A program made the position numbers and the translations under genes. A DNA stretch of 64,000 nucleotides from Gnetum montanum (Eukaryota > Streptophyta > Gnetopsida > Gnetales > Gnetaceae), in NCBI GenBank assembly GCA_015680685.1, contig MNCI01004154.1:646875-710874 (forward strand). Reading direction: 5' to 3'. Under the pieces are notes generated by a model that was not told where the DNA came from, searched no databases, and saw only the letters and a list, made by a program, of their open reading frames with translations. Below are positions 44,349 through 55,381 of this stretch, one piece after another. How positions within the stretch are numbered: position 1 is the first letter of the stretch; every line of letters begins with the position of its first letter.

Positions 44349-46730
44349 ATGTCTCCTTCTTCGTACAAAAGCGCTTCACCGCCTAGGTCTGAAAAAAGAA
44401 ATAATCGATGACATAAAACACATGATGTTGATCTGCTAGTCCCTCAACAGTTTCGAGTGGTATTTATTCATCCCAATGAGTATATACCAAAATTCACCTT
44501 TATCCTCCATCAAGATGAAAAACTATGTTGGTGAGACTTAGAAGGTAACATAGTGTTACCCCCCGATCATTCAGTCCCAAGCATGCTTCTTCAAGCTCTT
44601 ACACAAATTGGCATGCAACACTTACATGCAAAATACATTGTGCAAGACCATGACTTAAGAGAATACTGTCCCATGGAGGCACAACGTCAAAGGGACTCGT
44701 AATAGGAGAGACATCATAAGGCTTTGAAGGGTAAGTGGTCCCAAGATGTCTCACATGTCTTAAGCGAAAATGAGGGTGTTGAACCTGCCTCAGGCAGTTA
44801 ACGAGGTTCCTCCCCTTGACTTTGGCCAAGGGGTTGTGTATCATAACCCTCATTCCACTATTCATAACCCTAGTTCTAGTACCCATGGGCACAAAGGATC
44901 CAAAAATGGGACATGAACACATGATAAAGATGGACATTTTGGTCATAATCGCGATTAAGGCTGAGACCGTTGAAGAGAATGTAGCAGACACCATCATGGT
45001 GATGGTTCTCCTTCTTCTTCACCTTCATCATCTCCTTCACCCTCTCCTTTAGTAACTGAACATAGTCATAAAGAAAAAGACCATGGGGATGAAGGTAGGC
45101 AAAGTGGAAGTCATAAACAAAATAGCCAAGAAAGGGGACGAGGGTAGTCTAGAGAATTATAACATAGAAGAAGGGAGAGTAGGGAACAACGTAGGCATCA
45201 TAGACACCATAGAAGAAACGATCATAATGAACCCATACTCACCACTCAAAGTATGTTAGACATAAACAAGGTCGTTAGAATTCCAACAAGGCACCAAAAA
45301 TATAGTAGGATCAAGATATTAGATATGAACAACATCCCACGATTTGAAGGGGGATATAACATTGATCCTTAGAATCACTTACAAGAATTCCATGATGTGT
45401 GTGCCTTAGAAAACATAGAGAATGAATGGAAAAAACTTAAGTTGTTCCCACGAACACTAGTTAAAGAAGTGAAAAACTGGTACCAATCCTTAGAACTAGA
45501 ATCCATTCATAGGTGGAGTACCATGTTAGAATTTTTCAGCAATAAGTACCAAATGTACTCTCGAGTGTCCAACTTGCGAAAGAAAATCCAAGGCTAGAAA
45601 TAAGGAGGACATGAACCTTTGGATGCCACCATGGGCTGATATTATGCACTGTTACATCACTGTCTTGGTCATGGTTATTCTCAGAGGGATCAACTGCACC
45701 ATCTCGTAGATGGGCTTAGGCATGAAATGCGAAGAACCCTTGGGACTTATGCCTAAGGAAGAATATCCAAGCTTAGGTCCCATCAAATTCAAAGATTATT
45801 GGAGCAAGTAGCTAAGGAAGAAGGTGAGCTATAGAAGAGAGAAAGTGTAGAAGAGTATAACATAGATCCTTCCCTTCAGAAGAGGGGAGTAAGATTTTGT
45901 GAGGATGAAGAAAAGTCACCACTCGAAGAGATGGTGAATAGGAAAACTTTGCCTATCCAAAAGTTGACATCATAATTATTGGAAAAAGTAGATCAAATGT
46001 GGGATTCCCTAGACAATAGATTTCAAACTGGTCTTAAAATAGTAGAGGAGTCTAGAGAGCAAGGTAGTGATCATGAAAAAAGAAAGAAGAGAGAAACTAA
46101 ACATGCACGTAACAAGGATAAGGGAAAAGTTTCCATCATCGAAGAGGTTGTGGATTTAGATACAGACAATGATAGTGGATGTGAGATATGCCAATATGAC
46201 CATCCTAAGGGATGTTTTCCTGTAATCTCACATCTATAGGAGTCTAGGGTGTATGCACTCAACCCACAATTAAACAAAAGGCAAACACCCCAAAGGTTAC
46301 CTTATCCTCAAGGTAACCCAAGGTAGTTCCACCAACCCTTAACATATTATCTGAGTGGAACTCCACCACAACCAATCGAGCAGTATCAAAAGTAGCAATA
46401 CCCACAATCATGGGAAATGCCACCACCAAGGCAACAATATCCTTACTGGCAACTTGACCTGTATGGATATTATGTGCAACAGCCAATCTCTCCACATGAC
46501 TCTACTAGTCATGTTACTTGTTAATCAAGCTCACTACCAAGCTCGTGAGTATTATAGGACTCCTTCTCCTAGGGGCGATGTTCCAAAAACATACCATCTT
46601 TCTCATCCAGCCGCATCGCTTCCACCAATAGCTCCACTACCACTTGCTCCCATGATGTAAGGTGAACTCCCTGCCCAGCTGTAGCAACGTAATGCCACAA
46701 GGGTTGTTAACTCTCAACCTCCTGTTGGTT
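44349..46730 (+). pseudogene. gag: gag of the nested gypsy element
   Basis: Starts ATG 44349 ('MSPSSYKSASPPRSEKRNN', then a stop). An Arg/His-rich segment (45100-45230) leads to the capsid-like domain 'NIPRFEGGYNIDP', stop, 'NHLQEFHDVCALENIENEWK' and 'WYQSLELESIHRWSTMLEFF' to 45597. This is the standard plant gypsy gag pattern. 'GCEICQYDHPKGC' at about 46180-46220 may be the zinc-binding remnant. The C-terminal part (46330-46700) is Pro/Gln/Tyr-rich. Stops and frameshifts occur throughout. Every segment has a counterpart in the minus-strand copy. Confidence 0.88.
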
Positions 46731-46929
46731 CTAACAATCACATGAAGAAAAGACCTTTCTTTAGAACCAATAGTCCAACCAGGCCCTTGCAATCACACGT
46801 GGTTGATTCCTTATATGCCTCAGTATCAATCAAAACTTCGAAGCCTCCTTCAACCCAACCACTACACTCAATGCATATAGTCATGCTAACACATGTCGTC
46901 ACCAATTGAATCAAAGCTAGCCATTTTCC

Positions 46930-47482
46930 CAGGAAATTCTCTGATCTTGAAAGTCCTTTGATATACTTACAAATCGCTGGACATGAGCAATGCAAAGATC
47001 TTTTGGATTTAGGTTTTGGTGTCAATTTAATCTCTCAAGAAATGTACAAGGCCTGGAACCTGCCTCTGCTAAAAAAGAGTAACATCCATTTGGCCGACTA
47101 GTCCATCACTGTCCTGTTGGGACTAGTGGAAGACATTGTCACCACTATTTGTGGGTGGTGATATCCAGTTGACTTCCTAGTGATTCAAGTGAACAACGGT
47201 AAGGTGGACTTCCCAATCATAATGGGAAGAGCATGGCTAATCACAATTGATGCATGCCTAAGAATCCGTGATCTTTTCTTGAAAATATCAAAGGAAAATA
47301 CATTTGAAAAGATTAAGAAAAAGCAAGTTCCATGCATCGCATACAGTGACATGAGGTGTAATTACGTGCAGAGGTCATGGTTTGTGCACAGTTTAGCACT
47401 GCCTACATGCAATCAATGTGCACAAGTGATCAACATACAAAGATGCCTGTATGTAGTAGACACACAACAGGAAGGCACCTAG
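46930..47482 (+). pseudogene. Protease of the nested gypsy element
   Basis: 'DLLDLGFGVNLISQEMYKAW' (from 46997) holds the D-L-G active site (Asp 47006-47008), with Phe-Gly where Ala-Ser is usual. Then come 'GLVEDIVTTICGW', a stop, 'FPIIMGRAWLITIDACLRI' and 'KKKQVPCIA' up to 47482. It aligns with 17565-18060 on the minus strand. A stop at 47100 and another at 47159 break it. Confidence 0.8.
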
Positions 47483-47485
47483 TGG

Positions 47486-48600
47486 TTGACAGCTGATCAA
47501 GAAAGCAATTCAATCATATGCATGGAACCAACTGAGGGTTTGACTTACGCTTACATCAATAGCATAGATGCATTAAAGCAAGTCCACTACAAACTTCCAA
47601 GCCTTAACCTTGAAAATATCAACTGGGGAAAGTTGGAAATCCTCGAGAAGTTTAAGCAGGAGCCCCTTGAGCTGAAACCATTGCCCACTGTATGGAATAC
47701 ACATTCCTTAAAAATGGAAAATCAGTAATTATTAACACTAAGCTTTCTCCACAACAAAAAGAGAGACTACTGAAGGTGATAAATAAATGGTTGAAAGCCT
47801 TCACTTGGTCATATCCCGAATTAACTGGAATAGATCCTAGGATATGCCAACATAGGATTTACATCGAGCCCTCCATGAAGCCTCGAAGACAACCGTAGAG
47901 GCGTTTGAACCCAAAGTTGAAGCAAGTAGTTAAGGAAGAAATTGAATAACTTCTAAAAGTTGGGTTCATCTACCCCATTTTTGATAGTGAATGGCTTATC
48001 CCCTTAGTTATAGTGCCCAAAAAGGAAGACAAATGGAGGGTGTGCATAGATTTTAGGCTACTAAATATGGCAACATTCAAAGATCACTTCCCATTGCCAT
48101 TTCTTGACCAAGTCTTAGACACCATTGTAGGGCATCACTATTACAACTTTTTGGATGGATATAGTAGATATAACCAAATATAAATAGCCCCAGAAGACCA
48201 AGCCATGACTATGATCACTAGTCCTTCGAGAACATTTGCATATAAAAAGATGTCATTTGGATTGTGCAATTCCCCTACAATGCTTCAATGATTAGTTCTA
48301 AGCATATTCCAGTAGCAGATAGGAAACCATGTGGAGGTCTTTATGACTCACTTCTCCACTTATGGAGCAAACTTTGATCAAGCCTTGGACCGTTTAGCAC
48401 AAGTGTTAAAAAGATGTGTAGAAACCAATTTGAGACTCAACCAGTAGAAAAGCCATTTGATGGTCTAAGAAGGAATAGTACTAGGACACAAAATCTCTCA
48501 CACAGGAATAGAGGTAGACCCAAAAAAAATCAAAATTATCCAAGGAATTACCCATCAACTGGAAACTGTCAAAGATATTCGATCATTCCTTGGACACACT
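47486..48600 (+). pseudogene. pol: Reverse transcriptase of the nested gypsy element
   Basis: Reads 'FLKNGKSVIINTKLSPQQKE', 'AFTWSYPELTGIDPRICQHR' and 'KPRRQP' (to 47897), then after stops 'DKWRVCIDFRLLNMATFKDH', 'FLDGYSRYNQI' and 'FAYKKMSFGLCNSPTMLQ'. At the catalytic box it has 'VEVFMTHFSTYGA' (ATG-ACT-CAC, 48343-48351), whereas the minus-strand sister has M-D-D. Both catalytic Asp residues are therefore lost. 'GHKISHTGIEVDPKKIKII' and 'RSFLGHTSYYRRFIEKF' follow. A frame change near 47700 and stops near 47898, 47947 and 48181 add to the damage. Confidence 0.92.
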
Positions 48601-49140
48601 AGCTACTATAGGAGATTTATTGAGAAATTTTCAAAGGTTGCCAAACCATTGGTTGAATTAACGAAAAAGGACATACCTTTCGAATGGACTAGGAAATGCG
48701 AAATAGCTTTCCAAACTTTAAAATAAAGGCTAGTAGAAACACCCATTCTACAAGCTCTTGACTAGTCCAAACCATTCCATATCATGATTGATGTGTTCAA
48801 CTATGTCTTAGGAGCCATAGTTACATAGTTAGATGACCAAAAATGTCCTCATTACATCCACTATGCAAGTAGAAGCATTTTTGGTACATAACTTAACTAC
48901 ACTACCATAGAGAAAGAATTAATGGTTGTAGTGTTTGCACTAGGAAAATTTAGGCACTATGTCTTGGGCTATAAGGTATTCATACATAGATCATAGTGCA
49001 ATAAGGTTCTAATGAATAAACCAATGGTAAGCCCTCGCATCATACAATGGCTTGTAATCTTACAAGAGTTCGATCTTATGATGATCAATCGTAAAGGCAC
49101 CGAGAACGTAGTTACTAATCATTTATCTTAGTTGCGATGG
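48601..49140 (+). pseudogene. RNase H of the nested gypsy element
   Basis: 'KKDIPFEWTRKCEIAFQTLK' (48667-48723), 'KPFHIMIDVFNYVLGAIVT' (48769-48826), 'LNYTTIEKELMVVVFALGKF' (48893-48952), 'HYVLGYKVFIHRS' and 'KGTENVVTNHLS' match the native gypsy RNase H. Stops at 48724, 48763, 48826 and elsewhere sit where Gln or Trp would be expected. Confidence 0.82.
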
Positions 49141-49199
49141 GACAACAAAGAGGATGAGTATCCAATTTCTGATTATTTCCAAAATGAACTCCTCTTTTT

Positions 49200-50577
49200 A
49201 GGTGTAATAAATAATCAATCACCCACAGAGAAAAACTGGTACAGTAGCATTCTTACCTATCTTCTCACCCAACAAATGCCACAAGAGTTAAACCTTAAGA
49301 AGAAATAATAGTTTCTTCACCAAGCCAAGTACTTTATGGAGATCGATGGGCATAGCTCTTCAAGACGCTCATGAGGGTCCTTCAAGAAGCTCATGAGGGT
49401 CCTTCAAGAAGCTCATAAGGGTCTTTGTGGAGGTCATTATGCTGGGAGATGAACAACCATTAAGATCCTGCTTGCAGGATATTATTGGCCTACATTGTTT
49501 TTGGATGCCCATCATTTCATCCAATCTTGTGAGCACTATCAATGTGATGGGGGGATGACTGCTATAATGGAGGGTCTGCAACAATGGATCCAACCTTTAG
49601 AACCCTTTGACATTTGGGCAATTGATTTCATGGGGCCAATTACACCAATGTCTAATGGAAAAGCTTATATTATTATTTCCATTGATTACCTTAAAAAATG
49701 GACAAAAGTAGCTACTGTTAAGGATTGTACATCATCTACAGTTGCATGATTTGTTCAACAACAAATCATAAATAGGTTTGGTGTGCCTCGTGCACTTATT
49801 TTAGACAATGATACACACTTCACAGGTGCAACTTTTTAAAAATTAATGCAATGCTTAGGGGTTGAACACAAACTGACAACACCATACCACCCCCAAGCAA
49901 ACGATCAAGCTGAAGTCATAAACAGGGAGATTATGACGATATTGACAAGAACCATTAGCAAGTTTAGGCGAGATTGGAGCACTAAACTAAATGATGGTCT
50001 TTGGGCATACCACTCCACATGGAAACTCCCTATAGGATACTCTCCCTATGAGTTAGTGTATGGTAAATTACCAACACTTCCCATTCAAACTGAGCTCTGT
50101 ACACTATCCACAACATGTGACCTCAACCTTGACCTTTATCTAGCACAGAAACAATGGTTAGTAATCCTTAACTTACTAGATAAAAATTGACTAGCTGCCT
50201 TGTCATCTAGCAAATTGCACAAGGCATTTAATAAACAATGTCATGACCTAAGAATTAGGAAAGTTAAATATCAACTAGGAGATAAGGTTCTCTACTAGAA
50301 TCCCACACATGTGCCACAATGTACTAAATTTCAAACACTATGGGAAGGACCTTATATTATTTATGCAACTTTTCCTTTAGGGGCCATGACAATATACAAA
50401 CCTGAGAGCCTAGACAAGAAACTGTTGGTCAATGTGCAAAAAACCAAACCTTTCCATGAGCTTAGAACAACCAGTACACATGCTACCTCTATTTGTGGAC
50501 AATCTTGCTTACTATTTTGGATCTCCTCCTTCCATCTCAATCATGGGGGAGATGGCCACCTATGCAAATCATTCTAA
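49200..50577 (+). pseudogene. Integrase of the nested gypsy element
   Basis: Zinc-binding region near 49425-49555 ('GLCGGHYAGR', 'YYWPTLFLDAHHF', 'SCEHYQCDGG'). The catalytic core keeps all three residues: Asp 49624-49626 ('AIDFMGPI'), Asp 49804-49806 ('LDNDTHFTGATF') and Glu 49912-49914 ('DQAEVINREI'), with the last two 35 residues apart. The C-terminal part reads 'YSPYELVYGKLPTLPI' and, at 50311-50577, 'FQTLWEGPYIIYATFPLGAM', an SH3-like fold. No chromodomain was seen. Stops near 49747, 49840 and 50188 and a 22-bp triplication at 49358-49423 inactivate it. Confidence 0.9.
49358..49423 (+). repeat. 22-bp tandem triplication in the integrase N-terminal region
   Basis: CTTCAAGAAGCTCATGAGGGTC-like unit three times in a row (49358, 49380, 49402). 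Two extra copies add 44 bases and shift the reading frame just before the zinc-binding region. Confidence 0.95.
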
Positions 50578-52442
50578 GCCCTTAGTTCTTTTTGAATTTT
50601 TTTTACACATTTTTGTTTTACACATTTTTCCAACTTTCTTATTTTTGTTTTACACCATCGTTCATATTTTTACTATTTCTTTTTTTATGTGATTTACTTT
50701 TATTCATCATCTAATAAGTGCTCATGATGGTGGATTGAATTATATCACATTGATTGCTAATGTTTGGTTTTTACATTTGAATTATGATGCTAATATTAAG
50801 GTATGGTTCTTTTGGTAAAATAGGCAATGAGTCCATGTCATCCACTCATCCATACAACTCTATGATCTCCTTTTGCTTGGAACTAGACAATTCCCTTTTT
50901 CTGAGAAAACTTGTTAATAAATTAGTGACGGAGTATTTTTCAAACCAAGGAAAGACTCAAAGGATGAAAAGGGTATAACTTCAAAGGGATTCGATGCATT
51001 TTTATTAGCCATTCTCTTGGGGTTCTTGAATGCTTTTTCTTGGATTTTCCACCATTCTGCCATCAATCAAATATAAGGAAGCTGAGTGAATAAAAATAAG
51101 TCTTTGCATTGTGTGGTTCTCATGCAAAAAAAAAAAAAGAGAAAAAGTGAGAATTCAAAGCACACCCCTTAGACATAATAAAGCAATATGGGCTACAAGC
51201 ATTGGTTATGGCACTAGAAAGACATCTTACCCATGCCCGAAGGTTCTCTCTAACTAAGGCCCTTTCTCACTTCCTTCTTCTCCATCTCGCTCTGCTTGGG
51301 ATGGTGGTCACTCTTTGTGGAGGCATTTTTGTTGCTTTAAGAGGATGGATTGGCCAAGTCTATTGATGCGAAGTCACTGAATGTGGTTGGTTTGAGTCTA
51401 AATTTGAAATGAGTTCTACTCAGTCACATTAACCATGAAATACACAAGGGACTTTCCACAACCTTGTTCTTGGGATTCCATTTCATTCTCTCCTTTCCAT
51501 CTTTCTTCCCATTTTCCACCTCATTGCCGATTTTATCATTAGTCCGTTTCTGGGTTGATGCATTGTTTTTCTTTTGTGAATTCTTGTGGGTAAGTTTTTA
51601 ACTTTTACTTTCAAATGACATTCTTAGAGCCTATGGACTCTTTGGCTTGTGGATTTGTTAAGGCATAAAGGGCATGAGCCTGCTTTGGGGAGGACCCACT
51701 AGCATTCCTTTTTAGTGCAATTATTAACTTCTTTTTCTTAAAAATTTTGTGTAATCAATCATATCTTGTTTCATCCCCATCCATGACATCCATTTTATTA
51801 GCGTTTCCATTGTTATTTTTCCCATCTTTCTTGTTCCTCATATTTTTCCATCTTATAGCTACTGGAGGTTCGCTCTATGTCATGGGGGTGCTAGCACAAA
51901 TTTTTTAATTTTTTCCATTCTACTATTCTCCTAACCCCTACACCTTGGGTAGTTACCAGTGATAAATCTCCGAACCAATTTCTGCCATAACCACAACTCA
52001 ACCAATGCGCTTCATATCGAGGCAAGGTATCAACTACATTGTGGTTTATCTATCCTTGCTCATTTGTGATTGTGTTGTGTGCAGATGGTGATCATACAAA
52101 TAATGGACTAGGTTTGGAGGAAGCATTCAGGATGGATCAAAATTGGAGCATTTACAAAAGAAGCAAGTTTGATGGCATGGCTATGGATAAACAACAGAAG
52201 GCGCAATTCTCTCTCTCTTTCTCTTCAAGATGCCAAATAAAGGCTTGAATGTCATTTATGTACGAGTGTTCACCATAATGGTCATGAACACTAATGTTGT
52301 AATATGCTTATTGATCCATTCACTGGGCATGTTGAGTCTGTCATCCCATTCCACCGTCACTTGTCAATTAGTCAATAATCCCATACCTTCCCAATATTCT
52401 GTAAGGAACTTGAGGGCAAGTTTTCATTCAGTCATGGGGGTA
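50578..52442 (+). other. 3' non-coding region and purine tract of the nested element
   Basis: No recognised protein. T-rich at first (50590-50700), then blocks shared with the minus-strand copy. A polypurine-like 'catgggggta' (52433-52442) directly precedes the 3' LTR. Confidence 0.7.
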
Positions 52443-53260
52443 TGATGAACCACGATATTGGGGCCACAATATCAGGTTCGCGATATCAGAGCCTACCATG
52501 CGATGTTGAATACCTGATATTAGGACCTATCTCCTTGCTTATAAATAAGAGGTGGACACACTTGGTTTGGCAATAGATAGTTAGACCCTTAGCCAAACTC
52601 TTGCCTTTTCTCCGAGTTAGAATTATTTCTGCATGTCTGCAGTAGGAGTCATAAAGTGAACATATCTTTATTCGAGCATTGTGTACCTGAGCACACCTTT
52701 TGTACGGCAATAAAGATGAACTTTATGATAAACCTTGCAGCATCTAGAATAGATTAATTAATGTTAATTACTGTTATTAAATGCTTTCCTAGTTAATTAA
52801 TGCTCTCTCTCACCCTAGAACTCTCCTAAGTAAATACACTAAGTACGATCACTTTGAGCATGCGTATAACACTTGGTAACCCAATAATGATTAGTGTTTG
52901 GTAATCCCAGTAGTGTTGCATTGGTTCAGGATGTGTATGGCAAGTGAGAATGAATATTGGTGTTAGGATTCATTAAAGCCTAGTTAATCAGTAGTTAAGT
53001 TAAATTAGTCACTTAGTTATCTCTCTCTCCCCTTATTAGTAGCAGGACATAAAATATATAAAAGATATAAAAATCATATGCCTCAAACTTAATTAACCAT
53101 ATAATCATGACATATAGGTAAGCTTGGGAAGACATCGATTAATCAACCCCTTCTTGTTTCACAAGGGCACGTAAGCACTTAGTCCTTGGAATTCGACTGG
53201 ATCATGCATGAAACACTCGTATTCGTATAGTTGAGCATAGGGGTACCTCGCAACTCATCA
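52443..53260 (+). repeat. 3' LTR of the nested element (818 bp)
   Basis: TGATGAACC ... CAACTCATCA, with TATAAATAAG at 52540-52549. 'AATAAAG' at 52709-52715 may be a polyadenylation signal. The R-U5 part aligns with the minus-strand LTR at 20761-21641, and the first 190 bases with 44084-44276. Confidence 0.92.
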
Positions 53261-53265
53261 CCCAG

Positions 53266-54857
53266 GAACAAGAATGAAGGTTGTAACATATAATGTGTTG
53301 GAAGGAGCTCTAGCTAGTGAAAGATAACATTTGTTATATCCAGCTTGGTCCTTGGAGTGGCACAAATATGGATATTCATGCATCCTTGTAGAATTTAAAA
53401 GGCTAGTTGGAAACTTGCTATGTTTACAAGAAGTCATACAATGAAAATTTTTATACCAATTCTAACATAATTTGAGGAAGCTTGGATATGAAGATGTACA
53501 TAAAAAAAGGTTTATGTGATTCTTTCTTCTATAAGTCATACCAATTAGCCTACTATATGAACCATAATATGGATGGTTGTACGATTGTTTACAAAGAAGC
53601 TAGTTTGACTTGGTACAAAAGTTTGAATAAATATTAGAGGACATGATTTTCAAAATTTTTGAGCTTTAAGTCATGGGGAAGAAAGAATGATCGAGATTCC
53701 AGAGAAGCCACATAGCCTTAGCATTGGTATTTAAATCTAATGATCAAGAAGATGTGTATGGTCAACACACATTTAACCATAGATCCAACATGATTAGATT
53801 GTCATTCATCCTTTGTAGAGACTTCAATGTGAAAGAAAAAAGTGGTGTTCATCAATTCTTAAAATACAAACATATGAATGAACCCAATTTGAAGAAGATG
53901 TTTCCATCAATTCATCATCCAATTCCATTGGCCAATACATATTCTAGCTACTTTGAATTCTTTTTTTTTTTTTTTTGAAGAGTCGAATCATTTATATAAA
54001 GAGAGGGGCAAACTCCCAAATTAGTAATTACAACAACAGTATCATCATGAAAGGTATAAGGTTCTCTTGCAAAATAGGTCACCTAATTTGAATCTTTAGT
54101 AGACAAGAAAAATCCAAAAATTTAAGAATAGATAATAATTATGGATAATATTTATCAAGAATTATAATTCACTAACAACACTGCATGACTAGTGAAGACG
54201 GGTCAATATCCTTCTTCATCGAGACTTTAGATTATATTTGGTATGATACTTGATTCTTTCAAGCTACCAAGGTATTAGAGTTAATTCCTAACGAATAATT
54301 TGAGGAGCAAAATCAAGTCTTTCTATTACAAATAAGGCCATATGATCATATATCCCATATGGTGGAACTACAACTACTTTTATTAATCCCAGAGGTTGAT
54401 GAAGATCAGGGAGTTTGTTAACCTTACTTTTATTTATGATCTTATTTTTGTTTATTATTTAATTTATACTTTAATTAGGAAGATAAAATACTTTTGGGTA
54501 ATACAAGTGGAGAAAAGGATTTGGCATACCTTGACTTGGGCAAATAGAAACATAAGATGCACATAGGGGATGTTGATTAGGACTAGTAATTGATGGTTGG
54601 TAGACCTTGAAATTTCCCTTATCATTACCTTAGAGAATGAGGTATGTGTTAACATGATAAAATTTATTCCCTCACATATTTTCTTACTTATATCTCATTT
54701 GCAAAATATGTGGAAGAACATTTAAATAATTCAACCTTAAGTCAAAAGGAGAAATTAAAACCTTGAAGCAGAGAAGCATGAAGGAGGCACTAGAGTTGGA
54801 GAAAAGATCATGAATGTCAACTTGTTCAAGGATAAATGAAAGTTAATTGGGGTAGAT
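53266..54857 (+). other. Right internal part of the outer element
   Basis: AT-rich, no gag-pol recognised. A T16 run at 53961-53976, followed by 'gaagagtcgaatc', may be the reversed tail of a truncated LINE, but this is weak. The end, 'aattggggtaga' (54845-54857), fits the polypurine tract before the 3' LTR. Confidence 0.5.
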
Positions 54858-55376
54858 TGTCAGATCCCCAATCCCAAATGGAGTCGTTCAATAACAAACA
54901 TGGTATCTCTTCATAAAAAATGTTGTAATTATTGTAATTTAGACCTAAAAAGACAAGTTGTAATTAATACTTGAAAGGACATGTTGTAATAACAAGCATG
55001 TCTCTTAGGATGAGCTTTGGGGGTTTGACCTAAAGTATTCATACTTGGGGATTAGAGGTCATATTAGCATGGAGTTGCAAAGCCAATAAAGACAAGTAAT
55101 GGGTGCTAGGTCTGGTAGGATAGGAAGGTGACTAGCCATCTCTTCTAGTTGGTTATAGGCCTAACTATGGTGGCAATACTAGATTACCTCTAAGGGATAT
55201 ATGCCAAAGGAAGATAACCCTACGGAATCCTTAGATAATGACCCAAATACACTATTTTCATATTAATAAAGAAACCTATTTATTTTCTTCTTTTTCCGTG
55301 CTATTTTCATTATGCATTATGTAAAATGTTATGTATATTTGATGTTTTCCATGACATACGAGAATGGGATGGTACA
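54858..55376 (+). repeat. 3' LTR of the outer element (519 bp)
   Basis: Starts TGTCAGATCCCC after the purine tract and ends GGATGGTACA, directly followed by the duplication AGTGG. It aligns with the 5' LTR at 41161-41650. Confidence 0.88.
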
Positions 55377-55381
55377 AGTGG

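Larger units (their letters stand above)
44084..53260 (+). mobile_element. Tat/Athila-like Ty3/gypsy element nested in the outer element
   Basis: It begins TGATGAACC (44084) and ends CAACTCATCA (53260). The flanking pentamers CCTAG (44079-44083) and CCCAG (53261-53265) differ by one transition, which fits an old target duplication. Order: shortened 5' LTR, gag, protease, RT, RNase H, integrase, 1.9 kb non-coding region, purine tract, complete 3' LTR. The R-U5 part of the 5' LTR, the PBS and most of the leader are deleted. The same family is present on the minus strand at 13470-21641. Confidence 0.9.
41161..55376 (+). mobile_element. Outer LTR retrotransposon hosting a nested element
   Basis: Two related LTRs (41161-41650 and 54858-55376) lie in the same orientation and are flanked by a perfect 5-base duplication, AGTGG (41156-41160 and 55377-55381). 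A PBS-like sequence follows the first, and a purine-rich tract precedes the second. Removing the element inserted at 44084-53260 leaves an internal region of about 4 kb in which I recognise no gag or pol. This suggests a non-autonomous, LARD-like element. Confidence 0.85.

Noticed and set aside
44599-44997. 132-codon minus-strand open frame in the nested element
   Set aside because: Antisense to the decayed gag, whose plus-strand frame aligns with the sister copy.
53961-53976. T16 run as the reversed tail of a LINE
   Set aside because: No LINE-coding sequence next to it and no target duplication seen, so kept only as a remark.
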